Source of the DNA: a bacterium
GTDB lineage: Bacteria > UBP7 > UBA6624
Length of the DNA: 30,000 bases
Direction of reading: 5' to 3'
Assembly: GCA_014384545.1 (NCBI GenBank)
Contig: JACNFQ010000048.1
Span: forward strand, 1-30,000
Part shown: positions 16,969-24,860 of the stretch, piece after piece
How positions within the stretch are numbered: position 1 is the first letter of the stretch
Layout of the letters: every line of letters starts with the position of its first letter
Translations under genes and position numbers: made by a program
The notes under the pieces: generated by a model
Databases searched by the model: none
Seen by the model: the letters and a program-made list of their open reading frames with translations, nothing else
Told to the model about the DNA's origin: nothing

Positions 16969-18840
16969 CTATGACTTGGAAGAAGTACTTTTCTTCTCCC
17001 CATCATCTTTGTCGTTTTTGGGTGTTCCAGCCGGGACGCCCAACCCTTCCATTAGGTCACGGAACTCATCCAAATCCAAACTCTCTTTTTCTAGGAGTAT
17101 CGTTGCCAATCTCTCAAGGGGTTCGCAGAGAGAGGTCAAGATATCTGTCGCTCGCTTTTCTGCAGCACATATCAAGTCGTGCACTTCTGTGTCAATCATC
17201 TCGGCACTCGCTTCGGATGTTCCTCTAGAGTGGGTCAGTTCCTTCCCCAAGAAAGGTTCATCCTTACCCTCAAAATCAACGGGGCCAACCTTTTCGCTCA
17301 TACCCAGACTCTTGACCATCGTACGAGCAATTTCGGAAACCCTCCGTATGTCATCTTTGGCTCCGGAAGAGAGATGGCTAAACTTGATTTTTTCTGCTGC
17401 ACGACCCGCCAACGCGACAGCCATTTGGTCAAGGAGGTCTTGTCTCGTTTGGATGTACTGGTCTTTTTCAGGAAGGTTCAACACATATCCCAACGCTCGA
17501 GCCCTTGGAATAATCGTAACTTTGTGGACTGTCCCATTGGGCATGACATGTGAGACCAAAGCGTGACCTGCCTCGTGCCAAGCCAAAATCGATCTCTCTT
17601 CGTCTTTGATCACCAGGGATTTTCTCTCAGGACCCATTGAGACCCTCTCCACCGCTTCGGAGAGATCGGGAGGTTCAATAATAGAGCCTCTGCGTCGCGC
17701 CACCAAAACAGCCGCTTCGTTCATGACATTCTCAAGGTCTGCCCCCGAGAAACCAGGGGTTCGTTTGGCGACCGAATCCAGGTTGACCGCATCACTCAGG
17801 GGCTTGTCCCTAGCGTGTATCTTTAGGATCGCCAGTCTTGCTTCCTTATCAGGGATATCCACGAGAACTTTCCGGTCAAATCGTCCAGAGCGCAGCAACG
17901 CAGGGTCCAGAATATCAGGTCGGTTTGTCGCCGCAATCACAATCAAACCATCATGAGGTTCAAATCCGTCCATTTCTACCAAGATTTGGTTCAGTGTTTG
18001 CTCTCGTTCGTCATGACCTCCCCCCAGCCCAGCACCTCTTTGCCTTCCCACCGCATCAATCTCGTCTAGGAATATGAGGGCAGAGCCCTCCTCCTTTGCT
18101 TTCTTGAAAAGGCTCCGGACTCGAGAAGCACCCACGCCCACAAAGAGCTCCACAAACTCGCTTCCACTTGTGAAATAGAAAGGTACCTCTGCCTCACCAG
18201 CGACGGCTCGTGCCAACAAGGTCTTCCCGCACCCCGGGGGACCAATGAGCAATACGCCTTTTGCAGGGCGGGCTCCCACTTTTGAAAAGGGCGTAGGATC
18301 TTTCAAGAAGGAGACGATTTCTGCCAACTCTTCCTTAGATTCTTTCAACCCCGCGACATCATCAAAACGTGTAGCAGGACGCTCTTCGGTAATCTCCTTG
18401 GCTCGAGATTGCCCAAAGGAAGTGGGGTCGCCCCCACCCGCACCCATACGCCGAATGATAAGGAAGACCAAGAAGACCGTCAACCCCACAGAGAAAAACA
18501 TCAAGACCAGAGGATTCAAAGACTCCAAGAATCCTGGAGGTTTTTGACGGACGCTGTCTACCTTTTCTCCGAGTTCTTCAAGGAGTTTCTCTGTCAGGAT
18601 AACTTGAGCTTCGATCAACTTCTCAGACACAGTCTCATACTTGATATGCCCATTAGCCAAATCGACTTCGGCACTCAGGATAACGCCCCCTCTCAAATCA
18701 CTCAAGAAGCGGGAGTGGTCCTCAATCTTGGATCCTCCAAAACCCTTGAAAACGAGCGTTAGTAAGAGAAACACCACGAAGAGAATAAGGAGTGATCGCA
18801 TCCGCGATGGCGGAGCGGGCGTTTCGTTCTTATCCGTCAT
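16969..18840 (-). CDS. ftsH: ATP-dependent zinc metalloprotease FtsH
   Basis: The 623-aa membrane AAA+ protease degrades misfolded and regulatory membrane proteins. Membrane helices lie at about 15-31 and 110-130 and flank a periplasmic domain. Walker A is GPPGCGKT (200-207) and Walker B ends in LDEID (258-262). The pore loop region is [14 protein letters not shown], followed by the second-region-of-homology arginines. The zinc site is HEAGH (422-426), with a third Asp ligand near 497 in SSGAKDD. The C-terminus is a Lys/Ser-rich tail. It follows tilS with a 34-nt gap, a classical neighbourhood. The ATG has no Shine-Dalgarno; the leader just before it reads CCCCTCCTT, the complement of one. 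Confidence 0.97.
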   Translation of the reverse strand: MTDKNETPAPPSRMRSLLILFVVFLLLTLVFKGFGGSKIEDHSRFLSDLRGGVILSAEVDLANGHIKYETVSEKLIEAQVILTEKLLEELGEKVDSVRQKPPGFLESLNPLVLMFFSVGLTVFLVFLIIRRMGAGGGDPTSFGQSRAKEITEERPATRFDDVAGLKESKEELAEIVSFLKDPTPFSKVGARPAKGVLLIGPPGCGKTLLARAVAGEAEVPFYFTSGSEFVELFVGVGASRVRSLFKKAKEEGSALIFLDEIDAVGRQRGAGLGGGHDEREQTLNQILVEMDGFEPHDGLIVIAATNRPDILDPALLRSGRFDRKVLVDIPDKEARLAILKIHARDKPLSDAVNLDSVAKRTPGFSGADLENVMNEAAVLVARRRGSIIEPPDLSEAVERVSMGPERKSLVIKDEERSILAWHEAGHALVSHVMPNGTVHKVTIIPRARALGYVLNLPEKDQYIQTRQDLLDQMAVALAGRAAEKIKFSHLSSGAKDDIRRVSEIARTMVKSLGMSEKVGPVDFEGKDEPFLGKELTHSRGTSEASAEMIDTEVHDLICAAEKRATDILTSLCEPLERLATILLEKESLDLDEFRDLMEGLGVPAGTPKNDKDDGEKKSTSSKS

Positions 18841-18865
18841 AAGGAGGGGTCAACCAGAGTAGGAG

Positions 18866-18871
18866 ATTATA
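18866..18871 (-). promoter_or_regulatory. -10 box (TATAAT) of ftsH
   Basis: A perfect TATAAT on the minus strand begins three bases after the tilS stop codon and 25 nt before the ftsH ATG. The predicted start is about 18859, with a leader of about 18 nt. No convincing -35 box lies upstream within the tilS end. Confidence 0.45.
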
Positions 18872-18874
18872 CCG

Positions 18875-19822
18875 CTACTCTCTTGGTGTGCCTTTCCATT
18901 CCATCCACTCTCCGTCCATTTCTACTCGAAACGAAGGTGGACCCTCAACGCTCCCGCTCTTCCCTCTTTCCCACCCCAAGAGACGATGAAGCCCTCCCTG
19001 AGGGGCTTCGCTCCCCAGCGAATAGAGCCACATTCGAATCGTCCGTGCCGCCAACCCTCTAGGAAGGTCCAATACCCTCAAAGAGAGTCTCTTATCTTTC
19101 TTGTGGTGTTTCAACATCTCAATGGCGACCTCCCCCAAGGCCTCGCTATCCATCCCTAGGTGCTTCAACGATTGGAGAGGTCCTTTGGGCCATCGATCAC
19201 CCCATGCTCTTTTCAAGGCAGGCATCACTTCGCGCAACCGAGCACGGGGTTGGTGGGGGTCACTGTTCGTGGGATCAACCCAAGCATCAACACCTTTCTC
19301 TGCAAGATAGCACATCACATCTTCTCGGGTCGTTTCTAATAGGGGCCTCACAATAGGCCCTCGCCTTAGCGGAATCCCCTTTAGCCCTTCAATGCCTGCG
19401 CTCCTGCCCGTCCTGAGGAGTAGAGTCTCCACACTATCATCAAGGGTATGCCCCATCGCAGCGAACTCAAATCCCTCAAGGGATAGGGTGCGCTCAATCG
19501 CGGCATATCGGGCTAAACGCCACCGTTCTTCAGGACCTCTCCCCCCCTCCCCTTCACTCCCCCCCCTCCCCCCCCTCCACAGCACCCCCCCCCCCGCCCC
19601 CCTCCCCTCCACCCAACCCCTCCCCCCTCCCCACCTTGTTGAATCATTCTCCACATCCAAAGGTCATATCCGCCCGCTCCGAACCTCTCCCATTGACACC
19701 ACACACCAACCGTAACACCTCTACCCGGGACCCCCCCACCAACAGACCAATAGGGAAGACCCCCTTGGAATCAACCCCTCGTCTTGAAGGGTTCGTTGGG
19801 CGCGGTTTTCAAAAGAGTTCAG
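18875..19822 (-). CDS. tilS: tRNA(Ile)-lysidine synthase; 5' part disrupted in this sequence, probably by base errors
   Basis: TilS converts the CAU anticodon of tRNA-Ile2 to lysidine-AU. The clean part (about 18875-19530) has ERWRLARYAAI, GHTLDDSVETLLLRTGRSAGIEGLKGI, RPLLETTRED and WVDPTNSD, all TilS-typical. Upstream the same frame, without any indel, reads through a G-saturated stretch to FENRAQRTLQDEGLIPRGSSLLVC. The next residues, WWGGPG-stop, look like a corrupted LSGGPDS ATP-binding loop. Two in-frame stops occur, at 19721-19723 (TAG) and 19664-19666 (TGA). The likely start is CTG at 19822, with GAGG eight bases ahead. Full length would be 315 aa. I infer an intact gene with sequence error; a true pseudogene is possible. 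Confidence 0.75.
19541..19633. other. Extreme C-rich (minus-strand G-rich) low-complexity tract inside tilS
   Basis: This stretch is almost entirely C with scattered T and A on the plus strand, including a run of 11 C. The enrichment fades gradually up to about 19735. It lies over the TilS ATP-binding and neighbouring region. It could form G-quadruplexes, but the intact reading frame through it and the base bias suggest poor-quality base calls (dark cycles read as G on one strand) in the source data. Confidence 0.8.
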
Positions 19823-19834
19823 AAAAGGTACCTC

Positions 19835-19908
19835 TAGCAGCGCTCGGACTCGAACCGAGGACCTCGCGGGTATGAACCGCACGCTCTCACCAACTGAGCT
19901 ACGCTGCT
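19835..19908 (-). tRNA. tRNA-Met (CAT), elongator type
   Basis: A 74-nt cloverleaf has a perfect 7-bp acceptor stem (AGCAGCG/CGCTGCT), discriminator A, D-stem GCTC/GAGC, and anticodon loop TTCATAC on a TGCGG/CCGCG stem. The T-arm is CTCGG-TTCGAGT-CCGAG. The anticodon arm and following GAGGTC closely resemble the Bacillus elongator Met tRNA, which favours Met over the lysidine-modified Ile2 tRNA. CCA is not encoded. GAGG, the ribosome-binding site of tilS, follows the 3' end immediately, so tRNA and tilS are probably co-transcribed. Confidence 0.93.
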
Positions 19909-19961
19909 ATCTGTCCAACCTCCATCCATTGGATTGTCGTTACGATGGGAGAGCGGATGCT

Positions 19962-20033
19962 GTGCGGGGGCAGGATTCGAACCTGCGACCTTCGGGTTAT
20001 GAGCCCGACAAGCTACCACTGCTCCACCCCGCA
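19962..20033 (-). tRNA. tRNA-fMet (CAT), initiator
   Basis: A 72-nt tRNA carries initiator hallmarks: three G-C pairs next to the anticodon loop (GGG-CTCATAA-CCC), an A11:U24 pair in the D-stem, and the GTGGAGCAG start of the D-arm. Position 1 is U opposite A72, a weak pair instead of the common C1xA72 mismatch. The base at position 73 is C, and CCA is not encoded. It is upstream of and in tandem with the elongator tRNA-Met, 53 nt apart. Confidence 0.93.
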
Positions 20034-20048
20034 TCAACACCAAACTCT

Positions 20049-20054
20049 ATTCTA
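20049..20054 (-). promoter_or_regulatory. -10 box (TAGAAT) for the tRNA genes
   Basis: TAGAAT on the minus strand lies 15 nt before the first base of tRNA-fMet. It should drive both tRNAs and possibly tilS. It is back-to-back with the plus-strand TAGAAT of the Fur-family gene. Confidence 0.4.
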
Positions 20055-20065
20055 ACCTACCCGAA

Positions 20066-20071
20066 TAGAAT
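20066..20071 (+). promoter_or_regulatory. -10 box (TAGAAT) of the Fur-family gene
   Basis: TAGAAT is followed by exactly six bases and then the GTG at 20078, the same geometry as at tatD. The predicted transcript start is the start codon itself, suggesting a leaderless mRNA. No -35 box is visible. Confidence 0.4.
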
Positions 20072-20077
20072 CACAGC

Positions 20078-20605
20078 GTGCGTATTGGACTAGGCGACTT
20101 TATCGCTTCCTGTGGAACACGGGTAGATGGGGGGAGGGGCTACCTCCGATTGGAGAAAGATTACCGCACATCCTTGAAAAAAGGGGAGCTTCGTTGGACA
20201 CCTTCTAGAAAATCGATTCTCCAAGGCGCTTACCTCCTTGGCATTGACCGTCCCTTCTCTCTCGTTGATCTGCAAGCCCACCTACGGTGTCGTGGGCTGG
20301 TCCACTCGCAAGCTACTCTTTATCGCACACTTTCTCAGCTCCTTGCCTTTCACCTTTTCAAGATTTCCTACCGGCAAGACGGCGTCCCCTATTACCAGCA
20401 AACTGACTTGGGGCAACAGACTTTTCATCTCCTTTGTGCAGACTGTGGCGAAACGATTCAGGTCAAGAGTGAAGGGATGAAAAGACCTTGGGCACGAGCG
20501 TCCTCTGAAGCAGGCTTTTCGTTGCTGGAGATTCCCGATGGTGCGATTGTCGCTTGTCAAGAATATAGAGAGTTGGGTTGCTGCCGACGGTCGGGACAGG
20601 GATAG
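20078..20605 (+). CDS. Fur-family transcriptional regulator with reduced metal site
   Basis: The protein (175 aa from GTG 20078, 151 aa from TTG 20150) has the Fur-family winged helix: TPSRKSILQGAYLL, then the recognition-helix signature ATLYRTLSQL. The dimerisation/metal half has FHLLCADCGETI, keeping the first CxxC, but the usual His triplet before it is reduced to one His. The last CxxC is replaced by CQEYRELGCC. Which metal or peroxide signal it senses cannot be told. The start is uncertain: 20078 fits a leaderless transcript. TTG 20150 removes an unfamily-like N-terminus and has GGAGG twelve bases ahead, held in a small GGAGG/CCTCC hairpin. It heads the c-di-GMP operon. Confidence 0.8.
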   Translation: MRIGLGDFIASCGTRVDGGRGYLRLEKDYRTSLKKGELRWTPSRKSILQGAYLLGIDRPFSLVDLQAHLRCRGLVHSQATLYRTLSQLLAFHLFKISYRQDGVPYYQQTDLGQQTFHLLCADCGETIQVKSEGMKRPWARASSEAGFSLLEIPDGAIVACQEYRELGCCRRSGQG

Positions 20606-20613
20606 GTTTTCTC

Positions 20614-22062
20614 TTGTTCCCCGCTCTCCGGAAGTACTTTGACCCCCTGGTGGATGGGGTCACCTCATCTTTTGAACCTATTTTCCCCGAAAACTCCCCC
20701 CAAGGCATCCGACAGATCTTGGGGGATATTGTGAGTGGGCTCTTTGCCTCTCTCCCCTCTTCGGCTTCCCCTTTGGTTGAGGTGATGGACCCCCATTTCC
20801 ACCATTGTGTTTTCCATGATATTGACCCACGCCTCATTGAATCTGCCTTTTCTTCCTTGCTAAAGAACTTCAGGCTGTTGACTACGGACGAACTCCCTGA
20901 AGTTTCCCATCTAGTCAGTGGAGCCAGAAGCATCGCTCTGGTCAATGAAGTTCTTCGCGGCTACCACGCCGTCATCCGCACCCATTACGAGCGACAGGTT
21001 GCTGAACTCTCCTTGTTGAACACTCTTTCACAGATTTCTGATACCCCCCAAGAGCTTACCGAAGCTTATTTAGGAATGGTCACTAAGACGCTTGGAGCCG
21101 ATTATGGACTTATCTATTATGAGAAAGGGCAAGAGTCCATCAGAAAAGAGAGGACACCTTCGCACTTTCTGAAACTCTCCCAATCTACTCTTGAACTTCT
21201 CCTGAAAGACGCCGAAACCCACGACCCCTTACTCGTTGATCAACTCACCAAACTTTTTCGTGATAACACCCACGAAGATTCACTCTCTCCTTTTGATTGG
21301 TCAGCGATAGAAAAAGAGTCTCTAGAAGACTTAGAGGAGGGACTGTTCTTATCTCCAAAGAGCCCCCAATCCTTAGTCAATCGGCTTCACCCAAGAAGCC
21401 TCCTCCTCTCTCCCCTTTACTCGGGGGATGAACGCGTGGGATTTGTGGCACTTATGCGAGAACACGACCCTCCTTTTTCTCCGCAGGATGCGACCTTTTT
21501 GGGTGTATCAAGTAAGGAGATGGCGCGCATTCTTGAGAATAGGCATCTCCAACGTGAACTTCGTCGTCTTGCCCAAACGGATGGTCTAACCGGTCTCCTG
21601 AACCGAAGACAGTTCTTTGAGGTCGCCACGAATGAATTAGAGCGTTCTCGCAGATATGGAAGAGAGTTTGGGCTATTGATGATTGATGTAGACGACTTCA
21701 AAGAGATCAATGACACTTGGGGGCATCAGGTTGGAGACCGAGTCCTGAAATCCCTAGCCGATTTCTTGGGTTCCCGCGCTAGGACGGGCGATCTTGTAGC
21801 CCGATACGGTGGCGAGGAGTTCATTCTTCTCCTTTTGGAAGCGTCCGCTGATTCGGCAAGGAGAATGGCTGAGGGATTGAATGAAGGTGTAGCTACTCTG
21901 AAGATTCCTTTGGATGGGAAGGACCTCACGATGACGATTTCGGTGGGTGTTTCTGCGTTCCCTGATCACGGTGCCGACCTCTCTCAAGTTATCTCTGCTG
22001 CTGATCAGGCACTCTATTTAGCAAAGGGAACGGGTAAGGACTGTGTCGTCCTGTCCCAATGA
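20614..22062 (+). CDS. GAF-GGDEF diguanylate cyclase
   Basis: The 482-aa product has an N-terminal region of about 130 residues I cannot name, a GAF-like sensor domain at about 140-310, and a C-terminal GGDEF domain. The active site is GGEEF (399-403), with MIDVDDFKEINDTWGHQVGD upstream, so it should make c-di-GMP from two GTP. The inhibitory I-site RTGD (390-393) sits five residues before the active site, so product inhibition is likely. The start chosen is TTG 20614, eight bases after the Fur-family stop; an earlier TTG at 20578 is possible. It overlaps the HD-GYP gene as ATGA, pairing synthesis with degradation. Confidence 0.9.
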   Translation: MFPALRKYFDPLVDGVTSSFEPIFPENSPQGIRQILGDIVSGLFASLPSSASPLVEVMDPHFHHCVFHDIDPRLIESAFSSLLKNFRLLTTDELPEVSHLVSGARSIALVNEVLRGYHAVIRTHYERQVAELSLLNTLSQISDTPQELTEAYLGMVTKTLGADYGLIYYEKGQESIRKERTPSHFLKLSQSTLELLLKDAETHDPLLVDQLTKLFRDNTHEDSLSPFDWSAIEKESLEDLEEGLFLSPKSPQSLVNRLHPRSLLLSPLYSGDERVGFVALMREHDPPFSPQDATFLGVSSKEMARILENRHLQRELRRLAQTDGLTGLLNRRQFFEVATNELERSRRYGREFGLLMIDVDDFKEINDTWGHQVGDRVLKSLADFLGSRARTGDLVARYGGEEFILLLLEASADSARRMAEGLNEGVATLKIPLDGKDLTMTISVGVSAFPDHGADLSQVISAADQALYLAKGTGKDCVVLSQ

Positions 22063-23261
22063 CGAGACGGTACGATCTCTTGCGCGATTTGGTCGGTTGC
22101 GCAACCTCGCTTCTCAATGAGATTGAGGGGCATACGAGTGCCCACGCCGAGGGGGTAGCGACCCTTTCAGTCGCATTTGCCCAAGAAGAAGGATTGACCC
22201 TTTCTGACCGACGGGATCTCTTCTTTGCCTCTCTCCTCCACGATATAGGTGAGACGACAGTGCCCTTGAGTATTCTGGCAAAAGAGAGTATTCTGACAGA
22301 AGAGGAGAGACGGAAGATGGAATCCCACACGGTATTGGGCGACCTCATTGTCAGGAATCTCCCAGCTATGAGTGGCGTCTGCAGGCTGTTACGGCACCAC
22401 CATGAGTCTTGGGATGGTACAGGGTATCCAGACCGACTTTTCCGTGAAGAGTTTGACCCAACTGCTCAAATACTCTCTATGGCGGATTTGGCGGATACTC
22501 TATCCCGCCCCCGTCCCTACCGGTCTGCCCGCACCCCAAAGGAGATGGGAGAGATTCTTTCTCAGAGTGCAGGCACCCGATTCGAAAGTAAGCTTGTCCA
22601 TCGGTTCTCCCAGTTTCTCAAAGGGTTTGATGGTAAAGGAAAACTTGAATCCCTTTGTGAGGCTTTTAGAACGACGAGTAAAAGGTTGGAAGAAGAAGAG
22701 ACCAAGGCATACCTTTTGGCGATCTCTATGGTCCTATCGAATCTCCTAGGAGAGAAACTCCCTTTCCGTGCCGAGCACCCTGGCAAAGTGGCGATGATGT
22801 CGATTCAGATTGCGCGAACATTAGGTCTTTCCGCGGATCAGATTCTTGACCTAAAGTTGGCCTCTTTCCTTTGCGACATTGGGATTCTGGCTCAAGACGA
22901 GCGCATCTATCTTGCCGATAGAGACTTGACAAAAGAGGAAAGTGCGGTGGTCAAGCTCCACCCTCTAATCAGCGAAAAAGCTGTCTCTCACATCACCCTT
23001 CGCCCGAAATTGGCATCGATTGTCCGTTCCCATCAAGAACGGTGGGATGGGTCGGGTTATCCTGATGGTCTGAAGGGAGAGGAGATTCCCCTAGAAAGCC
23101 GAATTATTCATTTGGCCGACACCTATGTGGCGCTCCAAGAGCATCGTCCCTACCGACCTGCTCAGTCCCATAAGGAAGCTTCAGAGGCTCTGGGCACTTA
23201 TCTACGCACGCTTGTTGACCCCCACCTCTCTGAGATTCTTCTGGAGATTCTTGACGTATGA
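22059..23261 (+). CDS. Tandem HD-GYP protein; second domain lacks metal ligands
   Basis: The 400-aa protein contains two HD-GYP domains, a family that hydrolyses c-di-GMP. The first (about 10-190) keeps the ligands: His29, HD at 61-62, His90, the RHHHE cluster at 112-116 and the GTGYP motif. The second (about 225-400) keeps GSGYPDGLKGEEIPL, but HD has become Cys272-Asp273 and HH has become Ser324-His325, so it is probably inactive. No sensor or receiver domain is attached. Translation is coupled to the GGDEF gene by ATGA. I infer that domain one is the phosphodiesterase and domain two is structural or regulatory. Confidence 0.9.
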   Translation: MTRRYDLLRDLVGCATSLLNEIEGHTSAHAEGVATLSVAFAQEEGLTLSDRRDLFFASLLHDIGETTVPLSILAKESILTEEERRKMESHTVLGDLIVRNLPAMSGVCRLLRHHHESWDGTGYPDRLFREEFDPTAQILSMADLADTLSRPRPYRSARTPKEMGEILSQSAGTRFESKLVHRFSQFLKGFDGKGKLESLCEAFRTTSKRLEEEETKAYLLAISMVLSNLLGEKLPFRAEHPGKVAMMSIQIARTLGLSADQILDLKLASFLCDIGILAQDERIYLADRDLTKEESAVVKLHPLISEKAVSHITLRPKLASIVRSHQERWDGSGYPDGLKGEEIPLESRIIHLADTYVALQEHRPYRPAQSHKEASEALGTYLRTLVDPHLSEILLEILDV

Positions 23262-24013
23262 AGCGGTTCACACCCACCACAGTTCTTCGACATCTAAGGG
23301 TGGGCAAATCCCAACGCCTATTGGTTGTAGGAGACCCCCTGTCTCGATATCTATTGGAGATTAGAGAACATGGATTTGGAATGGCGGTAAGTGCCTCTCA
23401 TCCCCTTGATTTTGACCTCCACGGCGCTTGGCTTCCCTCTGAAGAGTGTGACAAGGGGTGGTTAGAAGCTCTCCAAAAAGCGAAACCGATACCCAAAGGG
23501 GACGTCCATTCTCTAGAGGAAGTATTGGGGCGTTTTGAACCCGGATCTTGGATGAAGGGTGTCTCCCTTTACACCGTTCTTCTCTCTTTGGCTCGTTGGG
23601 ACGAGAGCCAATCCGTGCCTTGGTCAGACTTGATTGCACACTATGGACCTTGGGCTACGGGAAGGGTATCTGGGCGTTCACTTGGTCGGCTAGATCTCTG
23701 GGACTGCCCCCTCTCCGAGCTCCTCCTAAAAGGAAGATATCAAGCCCTACTCCTCTTCTTAGCACCTACTTTAGCAGAAACTAGGCTTGGCTCTATTTCT
23801 GCCCGGTTGGGATACCCCGATCGCCATCCTTTCTCCTTTCTCAAGGGGTTGGAAGAAGCTTGGCTTGAGGAGGGAATTCATCAACCCAAACCTCTCTCTC
23901 TAATACCTGTTCATCGCGAATTGGATTTCCATACGCAGTTTCAAGGGGCAGCTGGATTACGATCTACACCCATGACCACACCTAACGGCACCGTTCTCTT
24001 CCAGTCGCCATGA
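23258..24013 (+). CDS. Unrecognised 251-aa protein
   Basis: I do not recognise this family. It overlaps both neighbours by ATGA. The N-terminal segment RLLVVGDPLSRYLLEIREHGFGMAV looks like a beta-alpha-beta unit of a Rossmann-type fold, but no nucleotide or SAM motif is complete. The middle has SLYTVLLSLARW and a cluster of Leu-rich helices, and the C-terminus is polar. No signal peptide or clear membrane helix is seen. Its position between HD-GYP and rpiB does not settle a role. Confidence 0.7.
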   Translation: MKRFTPTTVLRHLRVGKSQRLLVVGDPLSRYLLEIREHGFGMAVSASHPLDFDLHGAWLPSEECDKGWLEALQKAKPIPKGDVHSLEEVLGRFEPGSWMKGVSLYTVLLSLARWDESQSVPWSDLIAHYGPWATGRVSGRSLGRLDLWDCPLSELLLKGRYQALLLFLAPTLAETRLGSISARLGYPDRHPFSFLKGLEEAWLEEGIHQPKPLSLIPVHRELDFHTQFQGAAGLRSTPMTTPNGTVLFQSP

Positions 24014-24444
24014 CGATGCGTATTGCCTTGGGAACGGACCACGCTGGATTTCTCCTCAAGGAGAGAGTCAAGAGAGATCTATTGGAAAGAGAGATTGATG
24101 TCGTTGACCATGGTACTTATTCGGAAGAGGCGTGTGATTACCCTTCTTTCGTACGGGCAGCCGCAAAGGATGTTTCTGAAGGTAGATGCGACCGAGCGAT
24201 CGTTTTTGGGGGTTCTGGAAACGGCGAAGCGATCGTTGCAAATAAAGAAAGGGGGGTTCGATGTGCACTCTGTTGGAGCGAGGATACAGCGATTTGGTCT
24301 CGCTCTCATAATGATGCCAATGCCCTCTCGCTGGGGTCAAGAACGGTTTCTGAAGAGATGGCTCTCCACATTGTGGGATTGTGGCTTAGCACACCCTTTG
24401 AGGGAGGACGTCATTCCTCCCGCGTCAAGGAGATTGAAAGATGA
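24010..24444 (+). CDS. rpiB: Ribose-5-phosphate isomerase B, mycobacterial-type active site
   Basis: The 144-aa product interconverts ribose 5-phosphate and ribulose 5-phosphate. DHAGF (10-14) and GGSGNGEAIVANK (67-79) are the family's active-site blocks. The usual E. coli Cys66 position is Phe66, and Glu73 takes the place of the general base, as in Mycobacterium tuberculosis RpiB (Glu75). CALCWSEDTA and SHNDANALSLGSR also follow the mycobacterial form. It overlaps both neighbours as ATGA. Confidence 0.93.
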   Translation: MTMRIALGTDHAGFLLKERVKRDLLEREIDVVDHGTYSEEACDYPSFVRAAAKDVSEGRCDRAIVFGGSGNGEAIVANKERGVRCALCWSEDTAIWSRSHNDANALSLGSRTVSEEMALHIVGLWLSTPFEGGRHSSRVKEIER

Positions 24445-24860
24445 ACGAACGAAGAGATTGGGAAGATGCAGTCAAGGACCTTCTCTTCCCAACGGGGAAA
24501 TCTCCCTCGTCCACACAGCCCCATGAGAAGGAATCTCCTCCTCCAAAGGGAGGGTTTTTCAAGACTCTAATGGGGATTTTCTCCCCCAAACCCCAAACGA
24601 GCTCCCCCGGGGTTCCAGAACACCCTAAAAAGAAACGCCCTACGCAATCTCAAAGACGGGCTGCACGGTCGTTTCGGAACGAAGGGCATGTCGTTTCTAC
24701 CGAAGATGAGTTTTTGAAATACCTTGCCCAATCTCTCTTTCGCGGAACGGGTCAGGAAGAGCTGAAGAAGGGTAAAGTTGTCCTCAAACGCCTTTCACAA
24801 GATGGTGTCATTCAGCGATTTGTTGTCAAGGACATTCCCATGGTCTATCACAAACGATGA
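24441..24860 (+). CDS. Unrecognised 139-aa basic protein
   Basis: I cannot assign a family. Residues about 15-75 are Pro/Ser/Lys-rich and look disordered, with a short hydrophobic FFKTLMGIF patch. Residues about 68-80 are an Arg-rich helix. The last 60 residues (TEDEFLKYLAQSLFRGTG to the end) look like a small folded alpha/beta domain with a basic surface. It overlaps rpiB and the following 40-aa gene as ATGA, so it is a real operon member. Confidence 0.65.
   Translation: MNERRDWEDAVKDLLFPTGKSPSSTQPHEKESPPPKGGFFKTLMGIFSPKPQTSSPGVPEHPKKKRPTQSQRRAARSFRNEGHVVSTEDEFLKYLAQSLFRGTGQEELKKGKVVLKRLSQDGVIQRFVVKDIPMVYHKR

Noticed and set aside
19541-19715. G-quadruplex/i-motif regulatory element or a new low-complexity protein domain in TilS.
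   Set aside because: The tract sits exactly where the TilS ATP-binding region should be, keeps frame and is biased to a single base, which fits sequence error better than function.
19835-19908. tRNA-Ile2 (CAT, lysidine) as a substrate encoded next to tilS.
   Set aside because: The anticodon arm GCGG-TTCATAC-CCGC and the following GAGGTC match the elongator Met tRNA of Bacillus. The acceptor pairs at positions 4-5 (A:U, G:C) also differ from the C-G pairs of E. coli Ile2.
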